In this document: one piece after another, positions 26,959 to 36,025 of the stretch
Position numbering within the stretch: the stretch's first letter is position 1
How the letters are laid out: each line of letters opens with the position of its first letter
NCBI GenBank assembly: GCA_028692715.1
Contig: JAQUWU010000014.1
Coordinates: forward strand, 1 to 64,000
Direction: 5' to 3'
DNA length: 64,000 nucleotides
Source of the DNA: Paludibacter sp.
GTDB lineage: Bacteria; Bacteroidota; Bacteroidia; Bacteroidales; Paludibacteraceae
Notes under the pieces: generated by a model
Databases searched by the model: none
What the model saw: the letters and a program-made list of their open reading frames with translations, nothing else
Told to the model about the DNA's origin: nothing
Made by a program: the position numbers and the translations under genes

Positions 26959-27312
26959 TTATTTAATCATTGTCAACAGCATTTTAAGCTGCTCTTTTGC
27001 TATTACTGCATGACGGATATTAGCCGGCATAATTATACTCTCTCCAACTTTTAGTTCGTGTAATTTTCCATCAATAATTATTTCGCCAACGCCATCCAAA
27101 ACCTGAACAATAGCATCAAAAGGTGCAGTATGTTCACTTAAGAATTCGCCTTTATCAAATGCAAATAATGTTATGTTTCCTTTTTCATTACGTATAATGA
27201 TTTTGCTCACTACAGAGCCTTCGGCATATTGAACTTTTTCAATCATATTAAACTTTTCAGCAGTTGGAAATGATTTTTTTTCGGCTTTTGGTGCCATTTT
27301 AAATTCACTCAT
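26959..27312 (-). CDS. Small cupin-domain protein
   Basis: This single-domain cupin of 117 residues has a conserved-barrel segment FLSEHTAPFDAIVQVLDGVGEIIIDGK and second motif GESIIMPANIRHAVIA. The first motif keeps one His and lacks the full HXH set, so metal binding is uncertain. It is first in the operon with the ferredoxin and hcp genes, so it probably serves the same nitrosative-stress response. Proteins of this type are often co-regulated with hcp in Bacteroidota; the reaction is unknown. Confidence 0.85.
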   Translation of the reverse strand: MSEFKMAPKAEKKSFPTAEKFNMIEKVQYAEGSVVSKIIIRNEKGNITLFAFDKGEFLSEHTAPFDAIVQVLDGVGEIIIDGKLHELKVGESIIMPANIRHAVIAKEQLKMLLTMIK

Positions 27313-27390
27313 AATTTTATATTGTTTTAGTTTACTCTATTAATATGGTATAATTTAGTAATTTTGCAATTCCATTTCTGATTGACACTG

Positions 27391-27439
27391 CAAAAGTATA
27401 GAACTAGAAACAATCAAAGTGTAACAATTGTTACACTTT
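27391..27439 (-). promoter_or_regulatory. hcp-operon promoter with Crp/Fnr palindrome
   Basis: The minus-strand -7 box TACTTTTG lies at 27391-27398. A 24-bp perfect palindrome spans 27416-27439, half-site AAAGTGTAACAA. Its centre is about 40 bp before the expected start of leftward transcription, the classic class II activator position for Crp/Fnr proteins. It also lies 29 bp before the regulator's own ATG, where it could repress that gene. Confidence 0.75.
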
Positions 27440-27467
27440 AAAATTAAATTCAATTTATTTCAAGAAA

Positions 27468-28130
27468 ATGAATAAAATAGATCCCGAATGGAATAACTTT
27501 CATAAAATTAACGAGGATGATAGCGGTTTTCCGGCTGATTTGAAATATAATATTAGAATTTACAAGAAAAATGAACTGATTTTCAGACAAGGTGACTTGT
27601 GTGATGCTTTGAATATATTGATGAGTGGTTCTGTGAAAACGGAGATGATCACTGAAAATGGTAATTTAATGGGTATCGAAATCATAAAAGCACCTCGTCC
27701 ATTAGCACCTGCATTTTTATTTTCTAATAATAATCGATTTCCAGTAGATGTTACAACTCTTGAAGATGCTGAAGTTTTAATCATTCCAAAAGCTGAAGTT
27801 ATTCGACTGATGAGTATACAGCCGGACTTTATGCAACAATTTTTAACTCACAATGCTAATCGGACTCAATTTCTGACCAACAGACTACAGTTACTCTCCA
27901 TTAAAACGTTGAAAGGAAAAATAGCTCACTTTCTGCTCGAACAAGCAGCAGAGCATGGTAATACATTCACTATAAACCGTAATCAGACTGAACTGGCTGA
28001 TTTTTTTGGAGTAGCCAGACCTTCATTAGCACGAAGCTTGTCTGAAATGATTCAGGAAGGAGTTATCATTATCAATAAAAAAGAATATATAGTACTTAAT
28101 AATAAGAGTTTAAGAGATTTATTAGTATAA
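27468..28130 (+). CDS. Crp/Fnr-family regulator of the hcp operon
   Basis: The 220-residue protein has an N-terminal cyclic-nucleotide-binding-type beta-roll (about 25-140), a dimer helix and a C-terminal Crp winged helix with recognition region NQTELADFFGVARPSLARSL (about 166-185). It lacks the N-terminal Cys cluster of Fnr, so it is not an Fe-S Fnr; NO or redox sensing by a bound haem, as in DNR-type proteins, is possible but unproven. It is transcribed away from cupin-ferredoxin-hcp with a perfect palindrome between. Confidence 0.9.
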   Translation: MNKIDPEWNNFHKINEDDSGFPADLKYNIRIYKKNELIFRQGDLCDALNILMSGSVKTEMITENGNLMGIEIIKAPRPLAPAFLFSNNNRFPVDVTTLEDAEVLIIPKAEVIRLMSIQPDFMQQFLTHNANRTQFLTNRLQLLSIKTLKGKIAHFLLEQAAEHGNTFTINRNQTELADFFGVARPSLARSLSEMIQEGVIIINKKEYIVLNNKSLRDLLV

Positions 28131-28510
28131 GGTAAACACTTGTTAATTCACTAACTATCTGCTTTCAGTATTATTAAAGATAGAATTAATCTTTTCATAA
28201 TACTGATTAATAATTTATCTCACTAATCAGACAATCGGTCAAAAATAAATCAATTTGTAGTTAAAATCACTTATTTATAGCTTTCATTAAAATATCTTAT
28301 CCATTTGTCATTAAAATCTATTATTTAATAAATATAAGATAAAAAACGATTTAAAATTTGTATTATTGAAATATAATTGTAAATTTGCAAAGATTTCTAA
28401 TCACAAAAGCATTCCCGCTTTTATTTCATCAATCTAAAAAAAATTCATTCACCATTTAACGTTGTTTTTCCAGGAGGAAAATACCCCAAAAAACGTTTAT
28501 TCATCATTTT
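28131..28510. other. Intergenic region holding the rho promoter and leader
   Basis: This 380-bp gap contains no gene. Its first 220 bp are AT-rich without clear signals; the remainder holds the rho promoter and a ~115-nt 5' leader ending in an AGGAGG-like element (28472-28477) 33 bp before the rho ATG. Confidence 0.55.
28357..28387 (+). promoter_or_regulatory. Consensus promoter of rho
   Basis: TTTG (28357-28360), 19 bp, then TAAATTTG (28380-28387): both boxes and the spacing match the Bacteroidota sigma-ABfr consensus. The expected start is near 28394, giving a leader of roughly 115 nt. Confidence 0.75.
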
Positions 28511-30379
28511 ATGAGCAATTACACTATTTTGCAATTGAATGCGAAAGATTTGTCCGAACTTAAGGACATCGCAACAGAATTAGGTTTAAAAGTAACTAAT
28601 TCAACTAAAAAAGAAACTCTGGTCTATGACATTCTGGACCAACAAGCTGTTGTAAATGCGCAACGCAAAACCAGCACCCTTGAAAATCAGTCGGCGGAAC
28701 GAAAAAAACGACTTCGCGTACCGATTAAAAAGAATTCCGAACAAAAAGTATCATCCTCTGATAGTTCATCAACAACTCCCGTTGAAGATAAACCTATAAA
28801 AACAGAAGAAAAAAAAGTAATTAAAGAACCTGTAAAAAGGGAAATAATTAAAGTTGAAAAGGTAACCGAAGTAAAAGAAGTTGTGGCAGAGGAAAAACCT
28901 CAAGCAGCAGAAAAGAAAACAACAAGGAAACCTGCAAAAGCTAAGGCTAAGCCTAAAGTGGTTAGTCCTGCTACGGCAGTAAAACCCGAAGAGGAAAAAG
29001 CTGAAGTAAAAACTACCGAAGTTCCAGTACCGGTTCCAACAAAAGTATTTGTTTTAGAAAACAAACAAAAAAAAGAAACTAAAGTTGAGGATGTTAAAAG
29101 TACTCCTGAAACTGTTTCAGAAGTGGCAACGGAGATTGTTCCTGAAGTCGTAAAAGTAAATGAACCTCGGGATTTAAAACCAAAAATCAACAATCACCAG
29201 AACAATACGAATCGTAATAAATTTAATAGTCATAAAGACAATAATGAAAAGCAGTTTGATTTTGACGGCATCCTGGATGGAACAGGAACGCTGGAAATGA
29301 TGGCTGATGGGTATGGTTTTCTTCGTTCTGCAGATTACAATTATCTTGCTTCACCTGACGACATTTATGTTTCTCAGTCCCAAATTAAACTTTTTGGATT
29401 AAAAACCGGAGATACGGTATCGGGCGCTATTCGTCCACCAAAAGAAGGTGAAAAATACTTTCCTTTAATCAAAGTAGGTAAAATCAATGGTCGTTCACCT
29501 GAATATGTACGTGACCGTGTTCCATTTGAACACCTCACTCCTCTTTTCCCTGACACAAAATTTAATTTGTGTAGTGGAAAAAACGATACATTATCAACTC
29601 GAATTGTTGATTTATTTTCACCAATTGGTAAAGGTCAGCGTGGATTAATTGTGGCACAACCTAAAACCGGTAAAACCGTATTATTGAAAGAGATTGCCAA
29701 TGCAATTGCTGCTAATCATCCTGAAGTGTATATGATTGTTTTACTGATAGATGAACGTCCTGAAGAAGTAACAGACATGGCTCGTAGCGTACGTGCTGAA
29801 GTTGTTTCGTCTACTTTTGACGAACCGGCAGAACGCCATGTGAAAGTTGCCAGTATGGTTCACGAAAAAGCAAAACGAATGGTTGAATGTGGTCAGGATG
29901 TTGTAATTCTATTAGACTCAATTACCCGTTTGGCACGTGCTTATAATACTGTTTCACCAGCTTCAGGAAAAATTCTTTCAGGGGGTGTGGATGCTAACGC
30001 ACTACACAAGCCAAAACGATTCTTCGGAGCGGCTCGTAATATCGAAAATGGTGGTAGTTTGACCATTATTGCTACTGCATTAACTGAAACAGGTTCCAAA
30101 ATGGATGAAGTTATCTTCGAAGAATTTAAAGGGACAGGTAATATGGAACTTCAACTCGATCGTAAACTATCCAACAAACGTATTTTCCCTGCTGTTGATA
30201 TTATGGCTTCGAGTACACGTCGTGACGATTTATTACTGGATAAAGATACATTGAACCGTATGTGGATTTTGCGCCGTCATTTGGCTGACATGAACTCTAT
30301 GGAAGCAATGGAATTCCTGAAAGAAAGAATGGAAAGAACTGAAAATAATGATGAATTTCTCGTTTCGATGAACGGATAA
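28511..30379 (+). CDS. rho: Transcription termination factor Rho
   Basis: This 622-residue Rho hexamer subunit has an N-terminal Rho_N SAP-like domain (about 1-45), a ~200-residue Lys/Glu/Val-rich low-complexity insert (about 45-250) as found in many Bacteroidota Rho proteins, the OB-fold RNA-binding domain ([19 protein letters not shown]), and the RecA-type ATPase. Walker A is AQPKTGKT (about 382-389), Walker [17 protein letters not shown], and the Q loop [20 protein letters not shown]. It ends transcripts using ATP. The insert makes it far longer than E. coli Rho (419 residues) and may aid condensate formation or RNA loading. Confidence 0.97.
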   Translation: MSNYTILQLNAKDLSELKDIATELGLKVTNSTKKETLVYDILDQQAVVNAQRKTSTLENQSAERKKRLRVPIKKNSEQKVSSSDSSSTTPVEDKPIKTEEKKVIKEPVKREIIKVEKVTEVKEVVAEEKPQAAEKKTTRKPAKAKAKPKVVSPATAVKPEEEKAEVKTTEVPVPVPTKVFVLENKQKKETKVEDVKSTPETVSEVATEIVPEVVKVNEPRDLKPKINNHQNNTNRNKFNSHKDNNEKQFDFDGILDGTGTLEMMADGYGFLRSADYNYLASPDDIYVSQSQIKLFGLKTGDTVSGAIRPPKEGEKYFPLIKVGKINGRSPEYVRDRVPFEHLTPLFPDTKFNLCSGKNDTLSTRIVDLFSPIGKGQRGLIVAQPKTGKTVLLKEIANAIAANHPEVYMIVLLIDERPEEVTDMARSVRAEVVSSTFDEPAERHVKVASMVHEKAKRMVECGQDVVILLDSITRLARAYNTVSPASGKILSGGVDANALHKPKRFFGAARNIENGGSLTIIATALTETGSKMDEVIFEEFKGTGNMELQLDRKLSNKRIFPAVDIMASSTRRDDLLLDKDTLNRMWILRRHLADMNSMEAMEFLKERMERTENNDEFLVSMNG

Positions 30380-30404
30380 TTAGTATTTAGTTTATAGTGA
30401 ATTG

Positions 30405-30437
30405 AAAATCGTCTGAGAAATCGGACGATTTTTTTTA
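30405..30437 (+). terminator. Rho-independent terminator after rho
   Basis: AAATCGTC pairs with GACGATTT around a short loop (30406-30430), followed by a run of T. Confidence 0.8.
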
Positions 30438-30576
30438 TCAAATTGTTTTCTAATAAGAAACAAGTAATTATCATTTTAAATATGAGTAGTTATTTTATTT
30501 TGACTTTTATATTGTACAATAATTTACTAAATAAAATGTTTTACATTTGTATTTATAATTATAATAAAAAATTAAT

Positions 30577-31525
30577 ATGAGAAATTTAAAAAAAACAGGC
30601 TTTTTCCTTTTAACTATCGTTTTCATTTTCTTTACTTCCTGCGAAAAAAATGAAGTTGTAAATTTAACGATCGATAAATCAGACCTTAACCTTAAAAGTT
30701 GTAAATTTAACGATCGATAAATCAGACCTTAACCTTAAAATTGGCGAAGTTGATTCTGTTGTAGTTTCAATTGAAGTTTCAGGTGACGTAAGCAAATTAC
30801 CAATTAATTATACAAGTAGTAATTCGTCCATTGTCCTTATAGAAGAAAGCACTGTCACTGAATCTCAGTCGAAAACGACAACAAAAAGCACTGGAGTTAG
30901 TACAAAAACCTTTCGTATAACAGGAAATAATGTTGGAACTACCACCATAACTTTTCAATCCGGTGAAAAAACATATAGTTGTAGCATTACAGTAGATGAT
31001 CAAATACTTCCCGTAATGACGCAAGGAGAATTATGGTATTTTGGAGATGCTTATGAAACAGGAATTTCTAACAATTTCACTTTATATTTAGGTACTGCAG
31101 GCATTAATATGGATGATTTGTCAGGTTCAGGAGAAGTTATTTTTCTCGAACTTAATACTGATCCTACGGTAACTGATAATCTACCGACAGGCACTTACGA
31201 AATGACCGATCTTGATTCAAATAAGTTCTTACCTTTCACATTGGTACCTGCATTTGTAATGAATGATAATCTTTGGGGAAGTTGGTATTTTGGTAATACA
31301 AGTAACGATATTGTAACCGGATCGGCTGTTGTAACGGTTGATAATAACATATATAACATCGAGTATACCCTAATTGATTATTATGGTAATACAATATCAG
31401 GTACATTTCATAACCCAATTACATTTATTGATGCAACTGCTAATAATGCTCCTGCAAATATAAAAAGCCTCAATAACATAAGAAAAGAGAGACATATTGT
31501 AAAGCTTTCAAGAAGAATAAAATAA
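30577..31525 (+). pseudogene. Lipoprotein with Ig-like region, broken by a 43-bp tandem duplication
   Basis: From ATG 30577 the frame encodes a lipoprotein signal (FFLLTIVFIFFTSCEKNE; lipobox Cys about residue 22) and then stops at 30718-30720. The stop results from an exact 43-bp direct duplication (30654-30696 and 30697-30739), which shifts the frame by one. Removing one unit gives a continuous 301-residue lipoprotein: an Ig/BIG2-like part (IGEVDSVVVSIEVSGDV...) and a C-terminal beta-rich domain (WYFGDAYETGISNNFTLYLG) to 31525. It is probably a surface lipoprotein; its function is unknown. Slippage between the repeats could restore it. Confidence 0.85.
30654..30739. repeat. Exact 43-bp direct tandem repeat inside the lipoprotein gene
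   Basis: Two identical 43-bp units abut (30654-30696, 30697-30739). Because 43 is not a multiple of three, gain or loss of a unit switches the downstream frame. Confidence 0.95.
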
Positions 31526-31537
31526 TTCTCCTCTACT

Positions 31538-31577
31538 AAAAAAAAGTGGCATTTATTATTAAATGTCACTTTTTTTT
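31538..31577. terminator. Terminator after the lipoprotein gene
   Basis: The long stem AAAAAAAGTGGCATTTA / TAAATGTCACTTTTTTT (one G-T pair), loop TTAT, has T runs on both strands. Confidence 0.85.
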
Positions 31578-31609
31578 ACACAAAACCGACCATAACATGC
31601 AGGTTTTTC

Positions 31610-31638
31610 TTTGATTTTAGAAAAAAGAACTATCTTTG
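31610..31638 (+). promoter_or_regulatory. Promoter of fabG
   Basis: TTTG (31610-31613) and TATCTTTG (31631-31638), spaced by 17 bp, lie 47 bp before the fabG ATG. Confidence 0.65.
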
Positions 31639-31684
31639 CAGCCGTATTTTTAAAAGTTCATTCATAAAAAAACATACAATAAAC

Positions 31685-32431
31685 ATGAAATTATTAGAAG
31701 GAAAAGTAGCTATTGTAACTGGTGCTGCCCGTGGAATCGGTAAAGCCATTGCATTGAAATTGGCCAGCGAAGGTGCTGACATTGCATTTACCGATTTAGT
31801 AATCGATGAAAATGCCATGAATACTCAGAAAGAAATTGAAGCGTTGGGCGTTAAAGCAAAAGGATTTGCTTCGAATGCCGCTAATTTCGAAGAAACACAT
31901 ACTGTAGTAGCTGAAATTGTTAAAGAATTTGGACGTATCGATGTATTGGTAAACAATGCAGGAATTACTAAAGATGGCTTAATGATGCGCATGAGCGAAG
32001 GCCAGTGGGATGCAGTTATTAATGTAAATTTAAAATCTGCCTTTAACTTTATCCACGCCTGTACTCCCATAATGATGAAACAAAAATCGGGAAGCATTAT
32101 CAATATGAGTTCAGTGGTGGGTGTTTCAGGAAATGCTGGACAAGCAAACTATTCTGCCTCTAAAGCCGGACTGATTGGTTTAGCAAAATCGGTGGCTAAA
32201 GAATTAGGTTCCCGCGGAATCCGTGCAAATGCTATTGCTCCCGGATTTATCGAAACTGAAATGACACAAGCTCTAACAGATGAACAACGGGCAAAATGGA
32301 ACGAAGTAATTCCATTGCGACGTGGTGGTAGCCCCAATGAAGTAGCTAAAGTTACTCTATTCCTTGCCTCTGATTTATCCAGTTATGTAAGCGGACAGGT
32401 TATTGCTGTTTGTGGCGGAATGAACACTTAA
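31685..32431 (+). CDS. fabG: 3-oxoacyl-ACP reductase
   Basis: The 248-residue short-chain dehydrogenase has the NADP-binding TGAARGIGKA (12-21), NNAG (90-93), and the catalytic S143, Y156 and K160 (YSASK). The sequence ends RRGGSPNEVAKVTLFLASDLSSYVSGQVIAVCGGM, as in FabG of fatty acid synthesis. It reduces 3-oxoacyl-ACP to 3-hydroxyacyl-ACP with NADPH. It stands alone with its own promoter and terminator. Confidence 0.93.
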   Translation: MKLLEGKVAIVTGAARGIGKAIALKLASEGADIAFTDLVIDENAMNTQKEIEALGVKAKGFASNAANFEETHTVVAEIVKEFGRIDVLVNNAGITKDGLMMRMSEGQWDAVINVNLKSAFNFIHACTPIMMKQKSGSIINMSSVVGVSGNAGQANYSASKAGLIGLAKSVAKELGSRGIRANAIAPGFIETEMTQALTDEQRAKWNEVIPLRRGGSPNEVAKVTLFLASDLSSYVSGQVIAVCGGMNT

Positions 32432-32459
32432 TCAGTTGATAATTAATATTTAATAGTAT

Positions 32460-32496
32460 AAGAAACGTTTCAAAGAAATTTGGAGCGTTTCTTTTT
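32460..32496 (+). terminator. Terminator after fabG
   Basis: AAGAAACG pairs with CGTTTCTT across a ~18-base loop, followed by T residues. Confidence 0.75.
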
Positions 32497-32660
32497 GAGC
32501 GAAAAACACACAAAGTTGCAACTTCAATAGCTATAGTCTATTAAAATTATACTTTGATAAACTTGAATGAAGTATTTGGGAAGATAGAATTCGGGAGTAC
32601 TTTAATCCAATTAAACAAAAAGAATAAATGGTACATTATGTTATTCCTATGCATAAATAA

Positions 32661-32690
32661 AGATGATAATACTAAACTATTTTTTATCAT
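32661..32690. terminator. Weak hairpin downstream of the FemAB gene
   Basis: GATGATAA and TTATCATC pair around a T-rich loop just downstream of the leftward FemAB gene. It has no perfect T tail, so confidence is modest. Confidence 0.4.
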
Positions 32691-32708
32691 CCCTTAAATG
32701 CAAAAGGA

Positions 32709-33812
32709 TTAATTAATTATTTCTTGAATTTTAAAAACATCGTATTCTTTCTGCATATATGGATAATCCCAACAACCCATCCGGTGAATCAAATTACCTC
32801 CAAATCCTTTTTTATAAACATGCACTCCATGTAAAGGATGCGATTTATTCAAATTTGGTGCTGAGCCAAACATATCATATTCAGTACAACCATAATTCTT
32901 TGCAATTTTAATTGATTCCCATTGAAGGGCATAGCTTGCCAACATATCTTTATTAGAGGAAGATGAAGCTCCATATAAATAAGTACCGCGGTTTTTAGAA
33001 AGCACCAAAAACATTGAAGCGAGATATTCATCGTCATTTTTTGCCATTAGCATTTTTATATTTACCCCGTTTTTGCTGGAATCCTGGTTTCGAAGAATCG
33101 AAGCAAAGAAATTTTCATTCTGTAATGGCATATTATGTCGTACAGCTGTTTCGAAATATAATTTGTACCAGTCCCCAATATGTTCAACACCATATTCCTG
33201 AATTGAAATCCCTTGCTTATTAGTTCTTTTGATATTATAACGGGTGTTGTATCGCATATTGCTAAGCAAATCCTTTTCATCCTTAGTTAAATCCAAAAGA
33301 AAAGTATTTTTTGGCAATATATCACCGGGACTTTTTCTGAGATTCCAGTTATTCGTTTTGTAATTTACTCTGAATTCCTGAATCTGGTTTTCTGGTGGTC
33401 CTAGCCAATTTCCTGAATTATCAAAACAATCTTGTTCTTTTGCCCATTGATTCTCCCACTTTAAATCATACCTGATAAAAATACATTTTGGAGGAAGATA
33501 TGGTCTGATAATTTCGGAAAGCTCTTCCAAAAACAATCCCTGATTTTCAAAAACAGGCTCAATCTTTGGTCCATACGGTATATAGGCATAACAATATTCA
33601 CTATTCAGGTTTTTTAACAGAACTAATAAATCATCAGAAACATTCAACAATGTTTTTTCCGAATTAAACAATACATCTTTGGATACAGAAAGTTCAAATC
33701 CGTATGGTTTAAACCCTTGATTTTTTTTCACTCTCCCCCAAAACGATGTTTGAGGTAAAATGTTTGTTGGTCTTATATCATTAAGTTCTTTTTTTTCTAA
33801 TTTGAAATTCAT
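32709..33812 (-). CDS. FemAB-family aminoacyltransferase
   Basis: The 367-residue protein is of the FemAB / peptidoglycan-bridge type, built of two GNAT-like subdomains. Seen: SFWGRVKKNQGFKPYGF near the N-terminus, LLSNMRYNTRYNIKRTNKQGI (about 186-206), and a C-terminal YLYGASSSSNKDMLASYALQWESIKIAKNYGCTEYDMFG characteristic of the family. These enzymes transfer amino acids from aminoacyl-tRNA, or otherwise acylate cell-envelope precursors. Most Bacteroidota lack interpeptide bridges, so the acceptor is uncertain. It is a stand-alone gene. Confidence 0.83.
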   Translation of the reverse strand: MNFKLEKKELNDIRPTNILPQTSFWGRVKKNQGFKPYGFELSVSKDVLFNSEKTLLNVSDDLLVLLKNLNSEYCYAYIPYGPKIEPVFENQGLFLEELSEIIRPYLPPKCIFIRYDLKWENQWAKEQDCFDNSGNWLGPPENQIQEFRVNYKTNNWNLRKSPGDILPKNTFLLDLTKDEKDLLSNMRYNTRYNIKRTNKQGISIQEYGVEHIGDWYKLYFETAVRHNMPLQNENFFASILRNQDSSKNGVNIKMLMAKNDDEYLASMFLVLSKNRGTYLYGASSSSNKDMLASYALQWESIKIAKNYGCTEYDMFGSAPNLNKSHPLHGVHVYKKGFGGNLIHRMGCWDYPYMQKEYDVFKIQEIIN

Positions 33813-34195
33813 TTTTAAAATTAGTCTGTTCTTATTTCTGTAATTTAATTATTCTGGATATTAAGTGTATTGTAAAACAAGAACCCAACAACAGGAAATT
33901 TAGTTATCCTGTTAGAAAAATTTAACAATATGTATTTTTGCTACAATTAAACAAGTAAAGATTCAGAAATGAAACTGAATCATATAGGTTCGAAAATTTG
34001 AGGGCGCAAGTTATAAAAAAATGATTTAATTTGAAAATGGAAGTTATTGAAAATTTATATTTGTTTGAATTAAATCTACAATGTAATGTTGAAAAGCAAT
34101 TCTAAAAAAAGAGTAAAATCTGAATTCTGCATGCAAGTGCAAATAACACTAAAACTGCTAATAAACACAAATTTATAAATAATGCGAATCAGTAT
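33813..34195. other. Non-coding gap between FemAB gene and IS982-like transposase
   Basis: About 380 AT-rich bp without a gene. It contains a small hairpin (AACAGGA...TCCTGTT near 33894-33917) and a plus-strand -7 box, TATTTTTG (33933-33940), followed only by a 10-codon frame (33969-34001). This orphan promoter may mark a gene that was interrupted or lost. I could not identify inverted repeats of the IS here. Confidence 0.4.
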
Positions 34196-35107
34196 TTAAA
34201 AAATTAGATAAATGAAAGCCATTGACATTTTGCCAAACAAATGAATAAGTAATCCGGCAGTTGATCTGACTTTCATCGCTCTTTGAATTTTTGTTTTTTC
34301 ATTTAACCAGTTGAAGAAAGACTCAATAGGTTGTCTGACTTTAGAAACGGCACATGAGAATAAATCATTAAATGCTCTATCTCTTTGTTTTATTTCTTCT
34401 GTCTGCCCCTTAATTCCTTTTATAGGAGTTAGCATTTCAATATCTTGATTTTTTCTTCTTTTGTCGTTAAAGTATTCTTTATCAGAATAAGCCTTGTCAC
34501 CAAGAATTACTTTTGAGAAGATATTATCACCCCAAGCCTGTTTGAAAGCGGTCAAATCGTTGTCTTCAGCTGGAGTAATAATCATACTTTCAGGAAAAGG
34601 AATTGTACCTGGTCTAACACTTGCCATTGTATGGATTTTACATCCATAATAGTACATGTTTTTAGTCGAACAAAAACCTTTTGATGTAATCTCAGAAGCC
34701 ACTTTTCCAGTTCTGTTTCTACCACCGCTGGTAATAATAGGCATTGAATCGACTATTGAAAATAGATTACTGCAATTTTCAGGTTTAAATGAACTAATAA
34801 GTTTGCATACAAGTGTCTGAAAAGCACCTGTCAATAAATTTAATCGATATGAAAATGTTTGATACGATGGCAATTTTGGAAACCATGACAAAAGATAATC
34901 TTTTGTAAATGAGTATATTTCATTGATTTGAAAATACCTTTGCTCGTGTCCAGCAAAAAGATAAATTGTCATAATTTCCTGATCTGTAAACTCAGGTTTT
35001 GAATTATTGCTGAATCGTTGACAATTAATCTTTAGCTCTTTTTCATATAAATCACAAATATAGAAATATATAACTGTTAATTTATGTTCTTTTTCTCTGG
35101 AAATCAT
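34196..35107 (-). mobile_element. IS982-like transposase (apparently intact)
   Basis: The 303-residue transposase has an N-terminal helical part (FTDQEIMTIYLF, then FPKLPSYQTFSYRLNLL) as in IS982 proteins and a DDE catalytic core. Likely acidic residues are Asp in FSIVDSMPI (about 118), Asp in VILGDKAYSD, and Glu in QPIESFFNWLNEKTKIQRA. Substrate-handling motif SKGFCSTKNMYYYGCKIH follows the first Asp. The frame is complete, so it may be active. I could not find matching terminal inverted repeats by eye on either side, so the element's borders are unset. Confidence 0.75.
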
Positions 35108-35528
35108 ATTTAGAGTATTACTGCAAATTTTCCTCTAAGACAATGATTTTCAGGGAATTAAACAAGTTATTTAACACTTATTTTCTTGAATATAAACACT
35201 TTAAACTAACAATGAATTATGGAGTCTCTACTCCTGATTCACATAAATAAATAGTTTCATCACATCCCCAAAACTGGGATAAATCCACCAAATACTTGGA
35301 GCAACTTTTATGCTAAACTCTTGACTAATATTTAAAAATATTGTACAAAATCACGAATAACATTGCTTAAAAAATCATATTTTACAATATTAAAATTTAT
35401 TTTCAGCTAAATATGACAAAAAAAGCAGTAATTGTTTGATATATTGAAAAAAAATACAGAAATTTGGAGAATTAATAATTTTTATTAATGAATCGCATTT
35501 AATTATTATTTGAAATATCAGTAACATT
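35108..35528. other. Non-coding gap before the PUR-domain gene
   Basis: 420 bp, strongly AT-rich. It should contain the IS982-like element's other end and the promoter of the PUR-domain gene, but I find no clear inverted repeat or exact TAnnTTTG box, and no coding frame. Confidence 0.4.
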
Positions 35529-35936
35529 ATGGAAGTAGAGAAAAGAAAAATTGAGATTGAGAAGAAAGATAATGAAATTATTTATTCAAAGGCAATAAAA
35601 GCGGGAAAGAGAATTTATTATCTTGATGTAAAGAAAAGTAGAAATGATGACATGTTTTTAGCGATTACTGAAAGCAAGAAAAAAGTAATGGGTTACGATG
35701 AAGATGCTCAGGTTACTTACGAAAAACATAAAATTTTCCTCTACAAAGAAGATTTTGATAAATTTTTAGAAGGTATGCAGGATGTGGTTGGTTTTATTAA
35801 ACGTGAACAGGGTGAAACACCACAGCGCGAATACAAACCAATAGAAAAGACCGATAAAGACTTAATTGTAGAAGATGAAGTATCAGAAGTTGAAGATACA
35901 AAATCAAAAAGTTTTTTCGATAAATTTAAATTTTAA
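35529..35936 (+). CDS. PUR-family DNA/RNA-binding protein (DUF3276)
   Basis: The 135-residue protein has the compact DUF3276 / PUR-alpha-like fold (about residues 15-100): IIYSKAIKAGKRIYYLDVKKSRNDDMFLAITESKKKV followed by KHKIFLYKEDFDKFLEGM. The fold binds single-stranded nucleic acid in related bacterial and eukaryotic proteins. The C-terminal ~35 residues are acidic and probably disordered, ending SKSFFDKFKF. It is common in Bacteroidota, though its cellular role is not settled. A very strong terminator follows. Confidence 0.9.
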   Translation: MEVEKRKIEIEKKDNEIIYSKAIKAGKRIYYLDVKKSRNDDMFLAITESKKKVMGYDEDAQVTYEKHKIFLYKEDFDKFLEGMQDVVGFIKREQGETPQREYKPIEKTDKDLIVEDEVSEVEDTKSKSFFDKFKF

Positions 35937-35950
35937 TAGGACTTAAGAAT

Positions 35951-36004
35951 CATTAATCAAAAGCCAGGACAAGATATTTGTCTTGGCTTTTGATTAATGA
36001 TTTT
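35951..36004. terminator. Long-stem terminator after the PUR gene
   Basis: A 22-bp stem CATTAATCAAAAGCC... / ...GGCTTTTGATTAATG with one G-T pair and a 5-6 base loop (35951-35999), then ATTTT. It lies only ~20 bp before the next gene. Confidence 0.85.
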
Positions 36005-36025
36005 AGTTAAAAATATTGTTCAAAT

